Numbered from the stretch's first letter, positions 7,059 through 13,679 are shown. The stretch: 18,229 nucleotides of DNA from JBBRVW01 sp038246545 (GCA_038246545.1 JBBRVW010000058.1:1-18229); one strand, 5' to 3'. Numbers and translations: made by a program. Notes: a model not told the origin generated them from the letters alone.

Positions 7059-7555
7059 TGTTGGAGCCGTTGACCCCGGAGCAACGACCGGTCCTGGAGC
7101 GGCTCTGGCAGCTCTACCGGCACGACCTGGGCGAGTTCCGCGGCATGCTGCCGGACGGCGGGGGGCTGTTCAGCGCGGGCGGGCTGCCGGCCTTCCTGGA
7201 GAGCCACCCGGACCGGATCGCCTACCTCGTGCGGCACGACGGGCGGCCGGCCGGCTTCGCGCTGGTGCGCGGCCTCGACGCACCGCCCCCCACCGTGAGC
7301 GAGTTCTTCCTCGTCCGCGCCCTTCGTCGGCAGGGCGTCGGCTACGCCGTGGCGACCGAGGTGCTGCTGCGAACCCCCGGGCCCTGGGTGGTGGCGTTCC
7401 AGGAGGAGAACCCGGGGGCCGCTCGGTTCTGGCGCCGGGTGGCTACCGACCTGGCGGGTGACACCTGGTCCGAGCAACGGGTGCCGGTGCCGGACAAGCC
7501 GTGGCTCCCGCCCGACGTGTGGCTCACCCTCGAGGTCCCGCCGGGCGCAGGCTGA
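7058..7555 (+). CDS. GNAT family N-acetyltransferase
   Basis: A 165-residue GNAT-fold protein, predicted to transfer an acetyl group from acetyl-CoA to an amine. Visible are the strand pair IAYLVRHDGRPAGFALV (about 55-70), the conserved strand SEFFLVRALRRQGVG (81-95) with the acetyl-CoA pyrophosphate-binding RRQGVG, and the EENPGAARFWRR helix (116-127) typical of motif B. The substrate is not predictable. Its ATG shares a base with the permease stop (TGATG), so it is probably translated by coupling and belongs to the same operon. The open frame extends far upstream through the permease gene, but recognisable GNAT sequence begins only after this ATG. Confidence 0.85.
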   Translation: MLEPLTPEQRPVLERLWQLYRHDLGEFRGMLPDGGGLFSAGGLPAFLESHPDRIAYLVRHDGRPAGFALVRGLDAPPPTVSEFFLVRALRRQGVGYAVATEVLLRTPGPWVVAFQEENPGAARFWRRVATDLAGDTWSEQRVPVPDKPWLPPDVWLTLEVPPGAG

Positions 7556-7583
7556 CGACAGACTGGCCCGGCAGCCGTCCCGC

Positions 7584-7709
7584 TCAGCGGAATCCGGACC
7601 GCGCCGGGTGCGTCGTCCCGTCCGCCAGTGCGACGGCCAGGCTGGCTGCCACCAGCACGAACCGTCGGGGCGGAGGACGGTCGCCGGACCGGGCACGAGT
7701 GGTGCTCAC
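7584..7709 (-). CDS. Possible 41-residue small protein overlapping the PLDc_N gene end
   Basis: A short GTG-initiated frame whose start overlaps the stop of the PLDc_N gene as GTGA, a common coupling arrangement and one seen elsewhere in this window. The product would have an Arg/Pro-rich first half (RARSGDRPPPRR), then one hydrophobic stretch (FVLVAASLAVALA, about 17-29), then a short polar tail. That layout would suit a small single-pass membrane protein. No Shine-Dalgarno site is obvious and I recognise no family. In GC-rich DNA such frames arise by chance, so this is only a candidate. Confidence 0.25.
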   Translation of the reverse strand: MSTTRARSGDRPPPRRFVLVAASLAVALADGTTHPARSGFR

Positions 7710-8116
7710 GCCTGAGGGCGGGGCTCGCTCCCCGCGGGGCCGTCCTCGCCGAGGTCGCGCTCGCGCCGGCGGAGGTCCTCCTCCCACCTGCGCAGCAGCT
7801 CTTCCTGCTCCGAGTTGCCGCGGCGCATCTCGGCCAGGAAGGCCGGGTCGTCGTCCGGGGCGGGTCGCCGCGGCCGTTCGAACTCCGGGAAGCCGGCTGT
7901 ACGGGTGGACGGCCATGGCACCTGCCCGCCACCCGCCCGCTGAGGCCGTCCGGCGACCAGCCACGCGATACCGCCGATCAGCGGCAGCACGATGATGAGC
8001 AGGACCCAGCCGAGCTTGGGCAGGTTGCGCACCTCGTGCTCGGGGGTCTGGATGGCGTCGATGAGGCAGAAGACGAGCAGGAACAGCTCGACCACCACCG
8101 GCAGGAACCTGATCAC
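7706..8116 (-). CDS. PLDc_N-domain small membrane protein
   Basis: A 136-residue protein with the PLDc_N (phospholipase D-nuclease N-terminal) domain: two transmembrane helices (about 4-22 and 35-56) separated by a short loop with the family-typical AIQTPEHEVRNLPKLGW. The remainder is cytoplasmic: a Pro-rich linker, then a charged helix (EQEELLRRWEEDLRRRERDL, about 101-120) that may form a coiled coil. No phospholipase HKD motif is present, so it is not an enzyme by itself. Such two-helix proteins are common in actinobacteria and their role is unsettled. The GTG start is supported by AGGGGG with a 6-nt spacing. A TACGAT -10-like box lies upstream at 8153-8158, leaving a leader of about 30 nt. 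Confidence 0.85.
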   Translation of the reverse strand: MIRFLPVVVELFLLVFCLIDAIQTPEHEVRNLPKLGWVLLIIVLPLIGGIAWLVAGRPQRAGGGQVPWPSTRTAGFPEFERPRRPAPDDDPAFLAEMRRGNSEQEELLRRWEEDLRRRERDLGEDGPAGSEPRPQA

Positions 8117-8199
8117 ACCGTGCCCCCTGTCCACGCGACTGCGAAAGCCAGGATCGTAGGGCCAGGAGAACGGTCCGCGCTGGTCTCCACCCGGTGGGC

Positions 8200-8877
8200 C
8201 TACTCGGCCAGCGGGATGCCGAAGAGCCGTTCGAGCTCGACAGCGGTCTCGTCGTACGCCGTGTGGTGCACGGCGACCAGGCCCAGCTGCCGGGCCGCCT
8301 CGACGTTGGGACGCAGGTCGTCGACGAAGACGGTCTCCTCGGCCCGTACGCCGAGCAGGCCGAGCACGTGCAGGAAGATCTCGGGTTCCGGCTTGCGCAT
8401 GCCCACCTCGCCGGAGATGACGATCGCGTCGAACATCTCGTCCCAGCCCTCGCGCGGGTACTCGTTGCCCCATGAGTTGGACAGCAGCCCGGTGCGGAGC
8501 CCGGCCTTCCTGGCCCGCAGCACCAGCGAGGACATCGCCGGCGCGTGGGTGAACTCGGCGAACATCCGGTCGAGCAGGCCGCGAGCCGCCACCGGGCGGC
8601 CGCAGCGCTCGGCCAGCCGGGCCGCCAGCTGGTCCTCGAAGTGCGGCACCTCGATCTCGCCGCGCTCGAGAGCAGCCACCGGGTTGTCCCGCGCCAGCTC
8701 GCCCTGGCTCATGCCGAGCCACTCCCGCATGACGGCGACGTAGTCGTCGACCGGCACGCCGTCGACCTCTGCCCAGGCGGCGATCGCGGTCTGCAGCGGT
8801 TCGGTGAGGACGCCGCCCCAGTCCACGACCAGGGCGCGCAGCCTGGCCGGGGTCCCGGCCGCGGTCGGCTCAGGCAC
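8200..8877 (-). CDS. HAD-superfamily hydrolase, ACAD10 N-terminal-domain type
   Basis: A 225-residue haloacid dehalogenase-fold protein. Motif I is VVDWGGVL (nucleophile Asp19), motif II LLSNSW (Ser133), motif III RKPEPEIF (Lys162) and motif IV FVDD (Asp186/187). The cap is alpha-helical, inserted after motif I. The usual general-acid Asp two residues after the nucleophile is Gly21 (DxGGV), as in the HAD domain of ACAD10 and in some active phosphatases. The GTG start has GGAGA about 7 nt upstream and overlaps the end of the APH-type kinase gene by 8 bases, so the two are one transcription unit. With the kinase and the divergent ACAD gene it makes a split ACAD10. A phosphatase role on a phosphorylated acyl intermediate is inference. 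Confidence 0.85.
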   Translation of the reverse strand: MPEPTAAGTPARLRALVVDWGGVLTEPLQTAIAAWAEVDGVPVDDYVAVMREWLGMSQGELARDNPVAALERGEIEVPHFEDQLAARLAERCGRPVAARGLLDRMFAEFTHAPAMSSLVLRARKAGLRTGLLSNSWGNEYPREGWDEMFDAIVISGEVGMRKPEPEIFLHVLGLLGVRAEETVFVDDLRPNVEAARQLGLVAVHHTAYDETAVELERLFGIPLAE

Positions 8878-9946
8878 CGCAGGTCTCCCGGGCGTGCGCG
8901 AGCAGGGCGGGCACGCCCTGCTCGAGGGTGGCGAAGAACGGGTCGTCGGTGCTCCCGGCCAGGTGCCGGTGGTAGGACGCCTCCAGCAGTACGGCGAGCT
9001 TCCACACCGCGAGGGTCACGAACCAGGTGAGGTCGCCGGCCGAGCGGCCGGTGGCGGCCTCCCACGCCGCGACCAGCTCGACGCGGGTCGGGAACCCGTC
9101 GCCGGACGTGACCAGTCGCGCGAGCGGGTGCGAGGCCGCCGGTCGGCCGTCCTCGGGCCAGAACGAGAGCAGGTAGCCGAGATCGGCCCGGGGATCGCCC
9201 ACGGTGGCCATCTCCCAGTCGAGGACCGCCGCCACCCGGGCCGGCCGGCCGGCCTCCGGCGGCGCCACCACGACGTTGTCGAGCTTCGCGTCGCCGTGCA
9301 CGACAGCGGGCAGCTGCTCCGCCGGCAGGCGAGCGGCCAGCCAGTCACGCACGGCGTCGTAGTCGGGCAGGTCACGGGCGGTGCCGCCGGTCGCGCCGAC
9401 CGCGGTGACGATGCCCTCGCGCTGGCCGGTCCAGCGCCGGAGCTGGCGCTGGAGGTAGCCACCGGGGCGGCCGAGGCCGGTAGCCACGAAGGGCCGGGGA
9501 TCGACCCGGTGCACCTCGGCGAACGCGGTCACGAGGTCGAGGCCGAGGGCGTGCCGGCCGGCGGGGTCGAGCCAGACCGGCGGGTCAGTACGGACCACCT
9601 CGCCCGCGACGCGCTCCATCAGGTAGAAGGGCGCGCCGAGCACCGAGTCGTCCGCGCAGACGGCGACCGGCGCAGGGACACGCACCGGCTCGGCCGCCCG
9701 AACAAGAAGGTCGAGGACCCGGTACTCGCGCACCACGTCGTGCGCGGTCGGCAGCAGCGGACCCGTGGGCGGCCGGCGGAGCACCCAGTGCCTGTCACCG
9801 ACGGTCACGGCATAGGTCAGGTTGCTGTGGCCCTCCCCCAGCCGCGCGACCGAGACGTCCCCGGTGGCGCCGAGCACGTCCGCCAGCCAGGGCGCCAGGC
9901 GCTCGATGTCGACGAGGTCGCGAGCGACCGTCGGCTGGGTGGGCAC
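8870..9946 (-). CDS. APH-fold phosphotransferase, ACAD10/11- and LvaA-like kinase
   Basis: A 358-residue aminoglycoside phosphotransferase-fold kinase. Visible are a glycine-loop-like GEGHSNLTY (38-45), an ATP-site strand VLRRPP (55-60), a helix VVREYRVL (71-78), the catalytic loop VVHGDAKLDNVV (Asp219 base, Asn224) and the metal-binding VLDWEMATVGDP (Asp243). VLRRPP, HGDxxLDN and LDWE-ATxGDPxxDL are typical of the APH domains of ACAD10/11 and bacterial relatives rather than of drug-resistance kinases. In this family the kinase phosphorylates the hydroxyl of a hydroxyacyl-CoA (LvaA acts on 4-hydroxyvaleryl-CoA). Start is GTG; both an AGGA and a TAGGAT -10-like box precede it. Its 3' end overlaps the HAD gene and it diverges from the ACAD gene. 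Confidence 0.9.
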   Translation of the reverse strand: MPTQPTVARDLVDIERLAPWLADVLGATGDVSVARLGEGHSNLTYAVTVGDRHWVLRRPPTGPLLPTAHDVVREYRVLDLLVRAAEPVRVPAPVAVCADDSVLGAPFYLMERVAGEVVRTDPPVWLDPAGRHALGLDLVTAFAEVHRVDPRPFVATGLGRPGGYLQRQLRRWTGQREGIVTAVGATGGTARDLPDYDAVRDWLAARLPAEQLPAVVHGDAKLDNVVVAPPEAGRPARVAAVLDWEMATVGDPRADLGYLLSFWPEDGRPAASHPLARLVTSGDGFPTRVELVAAWEAATGRSAGDLTWFVTLAVWKLAVLLEASYHRHLAGSTDDPFFATLEQGVPALLAHARETCGA

Positions 9947-9952
9947 CCGGCG

Positions 9953-9958
9953 ATCCTA
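9953..9958 (-). promoter_or_regulatory. Candidate -10 hexamer for the APH kinase gene
   Basis: On the minus strand this reads TAGGAT, a TANNNT match, with exactly 6 nt to the GTG at 9946. That places transcription start on the start codon (leaderless). The embedded AGGA could instead serve as a weak ribosome site, so the two readings cannot be separated by eye. Confidence 0.4.
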
Positions 9959-9974
9959 GGCACGGCGACCGGGA

Positions 9975-9980
9975 CAGGAT
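9975..9980 (+). promoter_or_regulatory. Candidate -10 hexamer for the acyl-CoA dehydrogenase gene
   Basis: CAGGAT lies exactly 6 nt before the ATG at 9987, mirroring the TAGGAT of the divergent kinase gene. It matches nAnnnT only, and its AGGA may instead be a ribosome binding site. Confidence 0.3.
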
Positions 9981-9986
9981 GGCCCC

Positions 9987-11189
9987 ATGGACTTCGCCCC
10001 GACCGCCCGCGCCACCGAGCTGCTGCCGCGGCTGCAGGCGTTCCTGGACGAGCACGTGCTCCCCGCCGAGCCGGTCTATGCCGAGCAGCGCCGCTCGCTC
10101 GCGGCCGAGGGCCGGCGGCACGACCTGCCACCCGTCGTCGAGGACCTCAAGTCCGAGGCGCGACGGCTCAGCCTCTGGAACCTGTTCCTCCCGGGCGTGA
10201 GCGGCCTGTCGCTGCTCGACTACGCGCCGCTGGCCGAGCTGTCCGGCTGGTCTCCCGACCTCGCCCCCGAGGCGATGAACTGCGCCGCGCCGGACACCGG
10301 CAACATGGAGGTGCTGCACCTCGTGGGCACCGACGACCAGAAGCGGACCTGGCTGGACCCGTTGCTGGCCGGGCAGATCCGGTCCGGCTTCGCCATGACC
10401 GAGCCGGACGTCGCGTCGTCGGACGCCCGCAACATCGCCACCTCGATCCGGCGTGAGGGCGACGAGTACGTCGTCGACGGGCACAAGTGGTGGACCACCG
10501 GCGCCGCGGACCCGCGCTGCGCTGTCCTCGTCGTCATGGGGCGTACCGACCCGGAGGCGGAAACCCACCGCCAGCAGTCCATGCTGCTCGTGCCGATGGC
10601 CGCGCCCGGAGTGACGCTGGTGCGGTCGCTGCCGGTGTTCGGCTACGAGGACCAACACGGGCACGGCGAGATCGTCCTCGACGGTGTGCGGGTGCCGGCG
10701 TCGAACCTGCTCGGCGCGGAGGGCGACGGCTTCCGGATCGCGCAGCAGCGGCTCGGCCCCGGACGGGTGCACCACTGCATGCGCCTGATCGGGATGGCCG
10801 AGCGGGCGCTGCACCTCATGGTCGACCGCGCCCGCAGCCGCACGGCGTTCGGCCGGCCGCTGGCGCAGCACGGCGTGGTGGCCGCGCAGGTCGCAGAGGC
10901 GCGGATCGCTATCGAGCAGGCCCGGCTGCTGGTGCTCAAGACCGCATGGCTGATCGACACCCAGGGTGTGCGGGCAGCGGCGTCCGAGGTCGCGGCCATC
11001 AAGGTCGTGGTCCCACGGATGGCCTGCCGGGTCATCGACGACGCGATCCAGGTGCACGGCGGCGCCGGCGTCAGCGACGACGTGCCGCTCGCCGCCATGT
11101 ACGCCGCCGCGCGCACCCTGCGCATCGCCGACGGCCCGGACGAGGTGCACGTCCGCTCGGTCGCCCGGGCCGAGCTGCGTCGGGCCTGA
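9987..11189 (+). CDS. Acyl-CoA dehydrogenase, ACAD10/11- and LvaC-like
   Basis: A 400-residue flavoprotein of the acyl-CoA dehydrogenase superfamily. The NCAAPDTGNMEVLHL block (98-112) is characteristic of the ACAD10/ACAD11/LvaC branch. Other motifs are the FAD-binding FAMTEPDVASSD (135-146) and WWTTGA (168-173), RTAFGRPL in the C-terminal helical domain, QVHGGAGVS (355-363) and ADGPDEVH (381-388). The last replaces the YEGT segment that carries the catalytic Glu in classical members. In this branch the enzyme is reported to act with an APH kinase, turning a 4-phosphooxyacyl-CoA into a 2-enoyl-CoA for beta-oxidation. The gene is divergent from the kinase gene across 40 bases. The ATG has AGGA upstream with a spacing of about 7. 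The natural substrate here is unknown. Confidence 0.93.
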   Translation: MDFAPTARATELLPRLQAFLDEHVLPAEPVYAEQRRSLAAEGRRHDLPPVVEDLKSEARRLSLWNLFLPGVSGLSLLDYAPLAELSGWSPDLAPEAMNCAAPDTGNMEVLHLVGTDDQKRTWLDPLLAGQIRSGFAMTEPDVASSDARNIATSIRREGDEYVVDGHKWWTTGAADPRCAVLVVMGRTDPEAETHRQQSMLLVPMAAPGVTLVRSLPVFGYEDQHGHGEIVLDGVRVPASNLLGAEGDGFRIAQQRLGPGRVHHCMRLIGMAERALHLMVDRARSRTAFGRPLAQHGVVAAQVAEARIAIEQARLLVLKTAWLIDTQGVRAAASEVAAIKVVVPRMACRVIDDAIQVHGGAGVSDDVPLAAMYAAARTLRIADGPDEVHVRSVARAELRRA

Positions 11190-11211
11190 CCGGAGGAGGC
11201 CTCCCGGTCGG
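11186..11211. terminator. Candidate bidirectional hairpin between convergent ACAD and CpaE-like genes
   Basis: GACCGG (11188-11193) pairs with CCGGTC (11204-11209). One G-U and one C-G pair extend the stem outward, and the loop is 10 nt. It overlaps the ACAD stop codon and lies in the 37-base gap before the end of the minus-strand CpaE-like gene. There is no T-tract, so it would be a weak or atypical terminator. Confidence 0.35.
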
Positions 11212-11226
11212 CCACGACGGGCCGGC

Positions 11227-12531
11227 TCAGGCGCCGCGGCGGAGCAGGCCGCGCCTGCGCTTGGGCACCGGGCGGCCCACCAGCCCCGCGGCGATCGCGG
11301 CGAGGGCGTGCCGCGCGCGGGAGTCGGGGGCCACCTCCCGCAGCGGCCGCGCCTGCAGCAGGCTAGCGTCCAGAGCCTCGCGGTCGTCGGGGACGAAGGC
11401 CACATCGCGGACGCCGGCATAGCGCTCGAGCGCCTCGGTGAGCTGCGCCTCCGGATCGCCGCCGACCGCGCTGCGGCGCACGCGGTTGACGACCACGCGC
11501 GGGAGCACGCCGGGCGCCGCCTCGCGCAGCTGGGTGATGCCGCGCACCAGGCGCTGCATGCCGACCGGGTCGGCGGAGCCCACGGCAAGGACCACGTCGG
11601 CCGCGAGCAGGGTCGCGACCGTCGCGCCGTTTCGACGCGGTGCCGCGGTGTCGAAGGAGAGCTCCTCGTCCTGCTCGAGACAGAAGCCGAGGTCGACGAC
11701 GGTGACGGCGGCCAGGCTGCGTGCGAGCTCCCAGACCTGCTCCATCGCCGCGGGGCGGAGCTCGGGCCAGCGGTCGGCCCGCGAGATGCCGGTCAGCACG
11801 CGGAGGTGCGGGGCGGCCACCGGCGCGACCCCGGCGAGGGCCGGGACGTCGAGCTGTCCGTTGTTCGCGAGCCGGGCAGCGGCGGCGAGGCCGGGGGCCT
11901 CGTCGAGGAAGCCCAGCACCTGCGCCACCACGCCGCCGTAGACGTCGGCGTCGGCGAGCAGCGTGGGCGTGCCCGCGGCCGCCAGCTCGGACGCGACACC
12001 GACGGCCACCGTCGTCCGGCCCGGGGCGCCCGTCGGGCCCCAGACCGCGACCAGGCGCCCGCTGCCCGGCTGGGCGAGCACCTCCTCGCCCAGCGGCACC
12101 TCGGAGCCGGGGAGCGCCTCCGTCGGCCGGCTCCAGGCTGCCGAGGCGTGGTCGTCACCGGCGAGCGCCTGCTCGCCGAGCGCCGCGGACACCGCGGCGG
12201 CGATGTCAGCGGGTGGCGCGTCGGCACCGAGCACGTGCACGACACCCAGCTGCCGCAGGCGGGTCTCAGCCTGGTCGTCACCCGGGGTGACCAGGCCGAC
12301 GACGGCGACGCGGGCGGCGGCCAGCCTGGCGAGCGCGTCGCGGTCAAGGCGTCGCAGCTCGGCGGACAGCAGCGCGGCCCGGGCGGTGCCGGTGGCGGCC
12401 GCTGCCAGCAGGTCGGCGAGGTCGACGCAGCGCCGCACGACGGTGATGCCGGTGGGGGTTCGCTCCAGGCCCGCGACCAGCGCCGCCTCCCAGGTCGCGC
12501 CGGTGACCGCGGTGAGGACGGGGACGGTCAC
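11227..12531 (-). CDS. CpaE/TadZ-like MinD-family ATPase
   Basis: A 434-residue protein. Residues 1-120 form an alpha/beta region resembling a degenerate receiver domain, as in CpaE/TadZ. A linker then leads to a ParA/MinD-type domain from about 158: P-loop region VWGPTGAPGRTT (163-174), switch DADVYGG (194-200) and VVDLGF (278-283). The P-loop is atypical, with Arg where MinD proteins carry the invariant Lys; CpaE/TadZ proteins are also known for atypical Walker A motifs. The C-terminus is basic (KRRRGLLRRG). CpaE/TadZ proteins position Flp-pilus or Tad secretion machinery at the pole. The GTG start overlaps the stop of the CpaB-like gene (GTGA). No other tad genes are in the window, so a pilus role is not established. 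Confidence 0.82.
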   Translation of the reverse strand: MTVPVLTAVTGATWEAALVAGLERTPTGITVVRRCVDLADLLAAAATGTARAALLSAELRRLDRDALARLAAARVAVVGLVTPGDDQAETRLRQLGVVHVLGADAPPADIAAAVSAALGEQALAGDDHASAAWSRPTEALPGSEVPLGEEVLAQPGSGRLVAVWGPTGAPGRTTVAVGVASELAAAGTPTLLADADVYGGVVAQVLGFLDEAPGLAAAARLANNGQLDVPALAGVAPVAAPHLRVLTGISRADRWPELRPAAMEQVWELARSLAAVTVVDLGFCLEQDEELSFDTAAPRRNGATVATLLAADVVLAVGSADPVGMQRLVRGITQLREAAPGVLPRVVVNRVRRSAVGGDPEAQLTEALERYAGVRDVAFVPDDREALDASLLQARPLREVAPDSRARHALAAIAAGLVGRPVPKRRRGLLRRGA

Positions 12532-13193
12532 GAGCCCGACGACCCGGCCGGCGCCGCGGCCGCCGGGACCTGCGCGACGTAGACGTCGCCGTGCGCGACG
12601 GCGTCGATGAGGTCGGGGACGTCGGCTCCGGCGACGAGCAGCGTGACGCCGGCCTTCGACCCGCTGCCTCCGAACGCGCTGCCGCCGGACTTCACGTCCT
12701 CGCCGACGGTCACCCCTGCCAGGACCAGCTCGGGCGGGGGCGGCGACTCGCCGCTCGGCGACTCCGGCACGACGTAGACGTCGACGACGCGGCCCTTCTG
12801 CAGCCCCGCGACACCGAACCGGTCGACCTCGATGACGATGCGGCGCTGCTGCCCGCTGTCGCCCTGGGCGACTGCCGAGACCGGGAGCAGCTCGCCGCGC
12901 GCCACCGGCCGGGTGAGCACCAGGCCGTCGAGGTCCTGGGAGGCGGCGAGGTAGCGGCTCGTGGAGCCGGAGAGGTTCACCGAGGTGGCCCGCAGGTCGT
13001 CGCTGGACAGGGGGGTGTCGACGCCCAGGTCACGCGTCACCGACCAGACCTCCACCCGCTGGTCGGCATCGGCCACCACCTTGGCGCCGACCACGACGGA
13101 GAGCAGCACGAGCAGCAGCCCCACGAGCAGCCGCGCGTCGAGCCAGCGGGCCCGGGGCAGTCGAGGCGCGCTGGGCGCGGGCAGGTCGGACAC
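12528..13193 (-). CDS. CpaB/RcpC-like SAF-domain membrane protein
   Basis: A 221-residue protein with a short basic cytoplasmic N-terminus, one transmembrane helix (about 21-41) and an extracytoplasmic SAF domain (about 48-110, with DTPLSSDDL and GLVLTRPVARGELLP). An RcpC/CpaB-like beta region follows (RRIVIEVDRFGVAGLQKGRVVDVYVV, about 118-142), with a flexible Ser/Pro/Gly-rich segment and an Ala-rich tail. CpaB/RcpC proteins are periplasmic or cell-wall assembly parts of Flp pili. The GTG start at 13193 is supported by AGGGGGAG with 7-nt spacing; an in-frame extension to 13376 has no such site and would precede the TM helix with a low-complexity stretch. It is translationally coupled to the CpaE-like gene. 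No pilin or other tad gene is nearby, so the partner structure is unknown. Confidence 0.82.
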   Translation of the reverse strand: MSDLPAPSAPRLPRARWLDARLLVGLLLVLLSVVVGAKVVADADQRVEVWSVTRDLGVDTPLSSDDLRATSVNLSGSTSRYLAASQDLDGLVLTRPVARGELLPVSAVAQGDSGQQRRIVIEVDRFGVAGLQKGRVVDVYVVPESPSGESPPPPELVLAGVTVGEDVKSGGSAFGGSGSKAGVTLLVAGADVPDLIDAVAHGDVYVAQVPAAAAPAGSSGS

Positions 13194-13307
13194 GGCCGGG
13201 CTCCCCCTGAGGTCGGACGGGCGACGCGCCAGGACCGAGGCACCGCGAGGGACCGGGCCGGACGCGTCTCCATCCTGCCGTACGGCGTGCGGCGCCCGGC
13301 GGGCACC

Positions 13308-13354
13308 GTCCACAGGCCGTGGGGCCGCGGGGCGTCGTTCCAGCGGCTGTGGAC
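13308..13354. repeat. Perfect 8-bp inverted repeat in the CpaB/HTH divergent region
   Basis: GTCCACAG (13308-13315) and CTGTGGAC (13347-13354) form a perfect inverted repeat with 31 bases between, inside the 203-base divergent region. It could be a two-half operator for the adjacent HTH protein. Both arms also resemble the DnaA-box core TCCACA. Confidence 0.4.
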
Positions 13355-13383
13355 GAACGAGGTCTACCGCAAGCAACCGGAGG

Positions 13384-13389
13384 CATACT
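13384..13389 (+). promoter_or_regulatory. Candidate -10 hexamer for the HTH gene
   Basis: CATACT lies 7 nt before the ATG at 13397, in position for leaderless transcription. A GGAGG at 13379-13383 is 13 nt from the ATG, too far for an ideal ribosome site. No clear -35 is visible. Confidence 0.35.
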
Positions 13390-13396
13390 GCTCGTC

Positions 13397-13666
13397 ATGA
13401 CAGTGCCTGGCTCCGGCCCCCGGTTCCTCCAGCTCGCCGACGTGGCCGAGACGCTGAACATCTCCTCGGCCCAGGTCTACGCGCTGGTCCGCAACGGCGA
13501 CCTCCCGGCCATCAAGATCGGCGGGCGCGGGCAGTGGCGCGTCGAGGCCGCCGAGCTGGAGGGGTACATCGCGCGGATGTACACCCAGACCCGCGAGTTC
13601 GTGAGCACCCACCGGCTGGGCCGCAGCACCGGTCCCGACGAGACCGACGACGACGCACCGGCCTGA
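13397..13666 (+). CDS. Small excisionase-type helix-turn-helix DNA-binding protein
   Basis: An 89-residue protein made almost entirely of one MerR/excisionase-type winged helix-turn-helix (HTH_17), about residues 10-58. LQLADVAETLNISSAQVYALV is the two-helix DNA-reading part and IKIGGRGQWRVEAAELEGYI the wing and third helix. A conserved MYTQTREFV follows and then an acidic tail. Such stand-alone proteins are common chromosomal regulators in actinobacteria, and the excisionase name does not imply a phage: no integrase or att site is nearby. It diverges from the CpaB/CpaE-like pair across 203 bases and converges on the 13680-14237 gene with 13 bases between stops. A regulatory role on the neighbouring pair is possible but unproven. 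An upstream in-frame start at 13319 looks non-coding. Confidence 0.85.
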   Translation: MTVPGSGPRFLQLADVAETLNISSAQVYALVRNGDLPAIKIGGRGQWRVEAAELEGYIARMYTQTREFVSTHRLGRSTGPDETDDDAPA

Positions 13667-13679
13667 CCGGCCGACGCGC

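Noticed and set aside
7706..8116. Phospholipase D
   Set aside because: Only the two-helix PLDc_N part is present. No HKD catalytic motif occurs in the 136 residues.
8870..9946. Aminoglycoside resistance kinase
   Set aside because: The fold is APH, but the VLRRPP, HGDAKLDN and LDWEMATVGDP pattern and the ACAD10/11-type neighbour place it with acyl-CoA-linked kinases rather than resistance enzymes.
9795..11588. Open frame of about 597 codons on the minus strand
   Set aside because: It lies opposite the ACAD gene, which has clear family motifs along its whole length. The reverse product is low-complexity and rich in Arg, Gly, His and Val.
13397..13666. Prophage remnant suggested by the excisionase-type HTH
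   Set aside because: Stand-alone HTH_17 proteins are common chromosomal regulators. There is no integrase, attachment repeat, tRNA or composition shift nearby.
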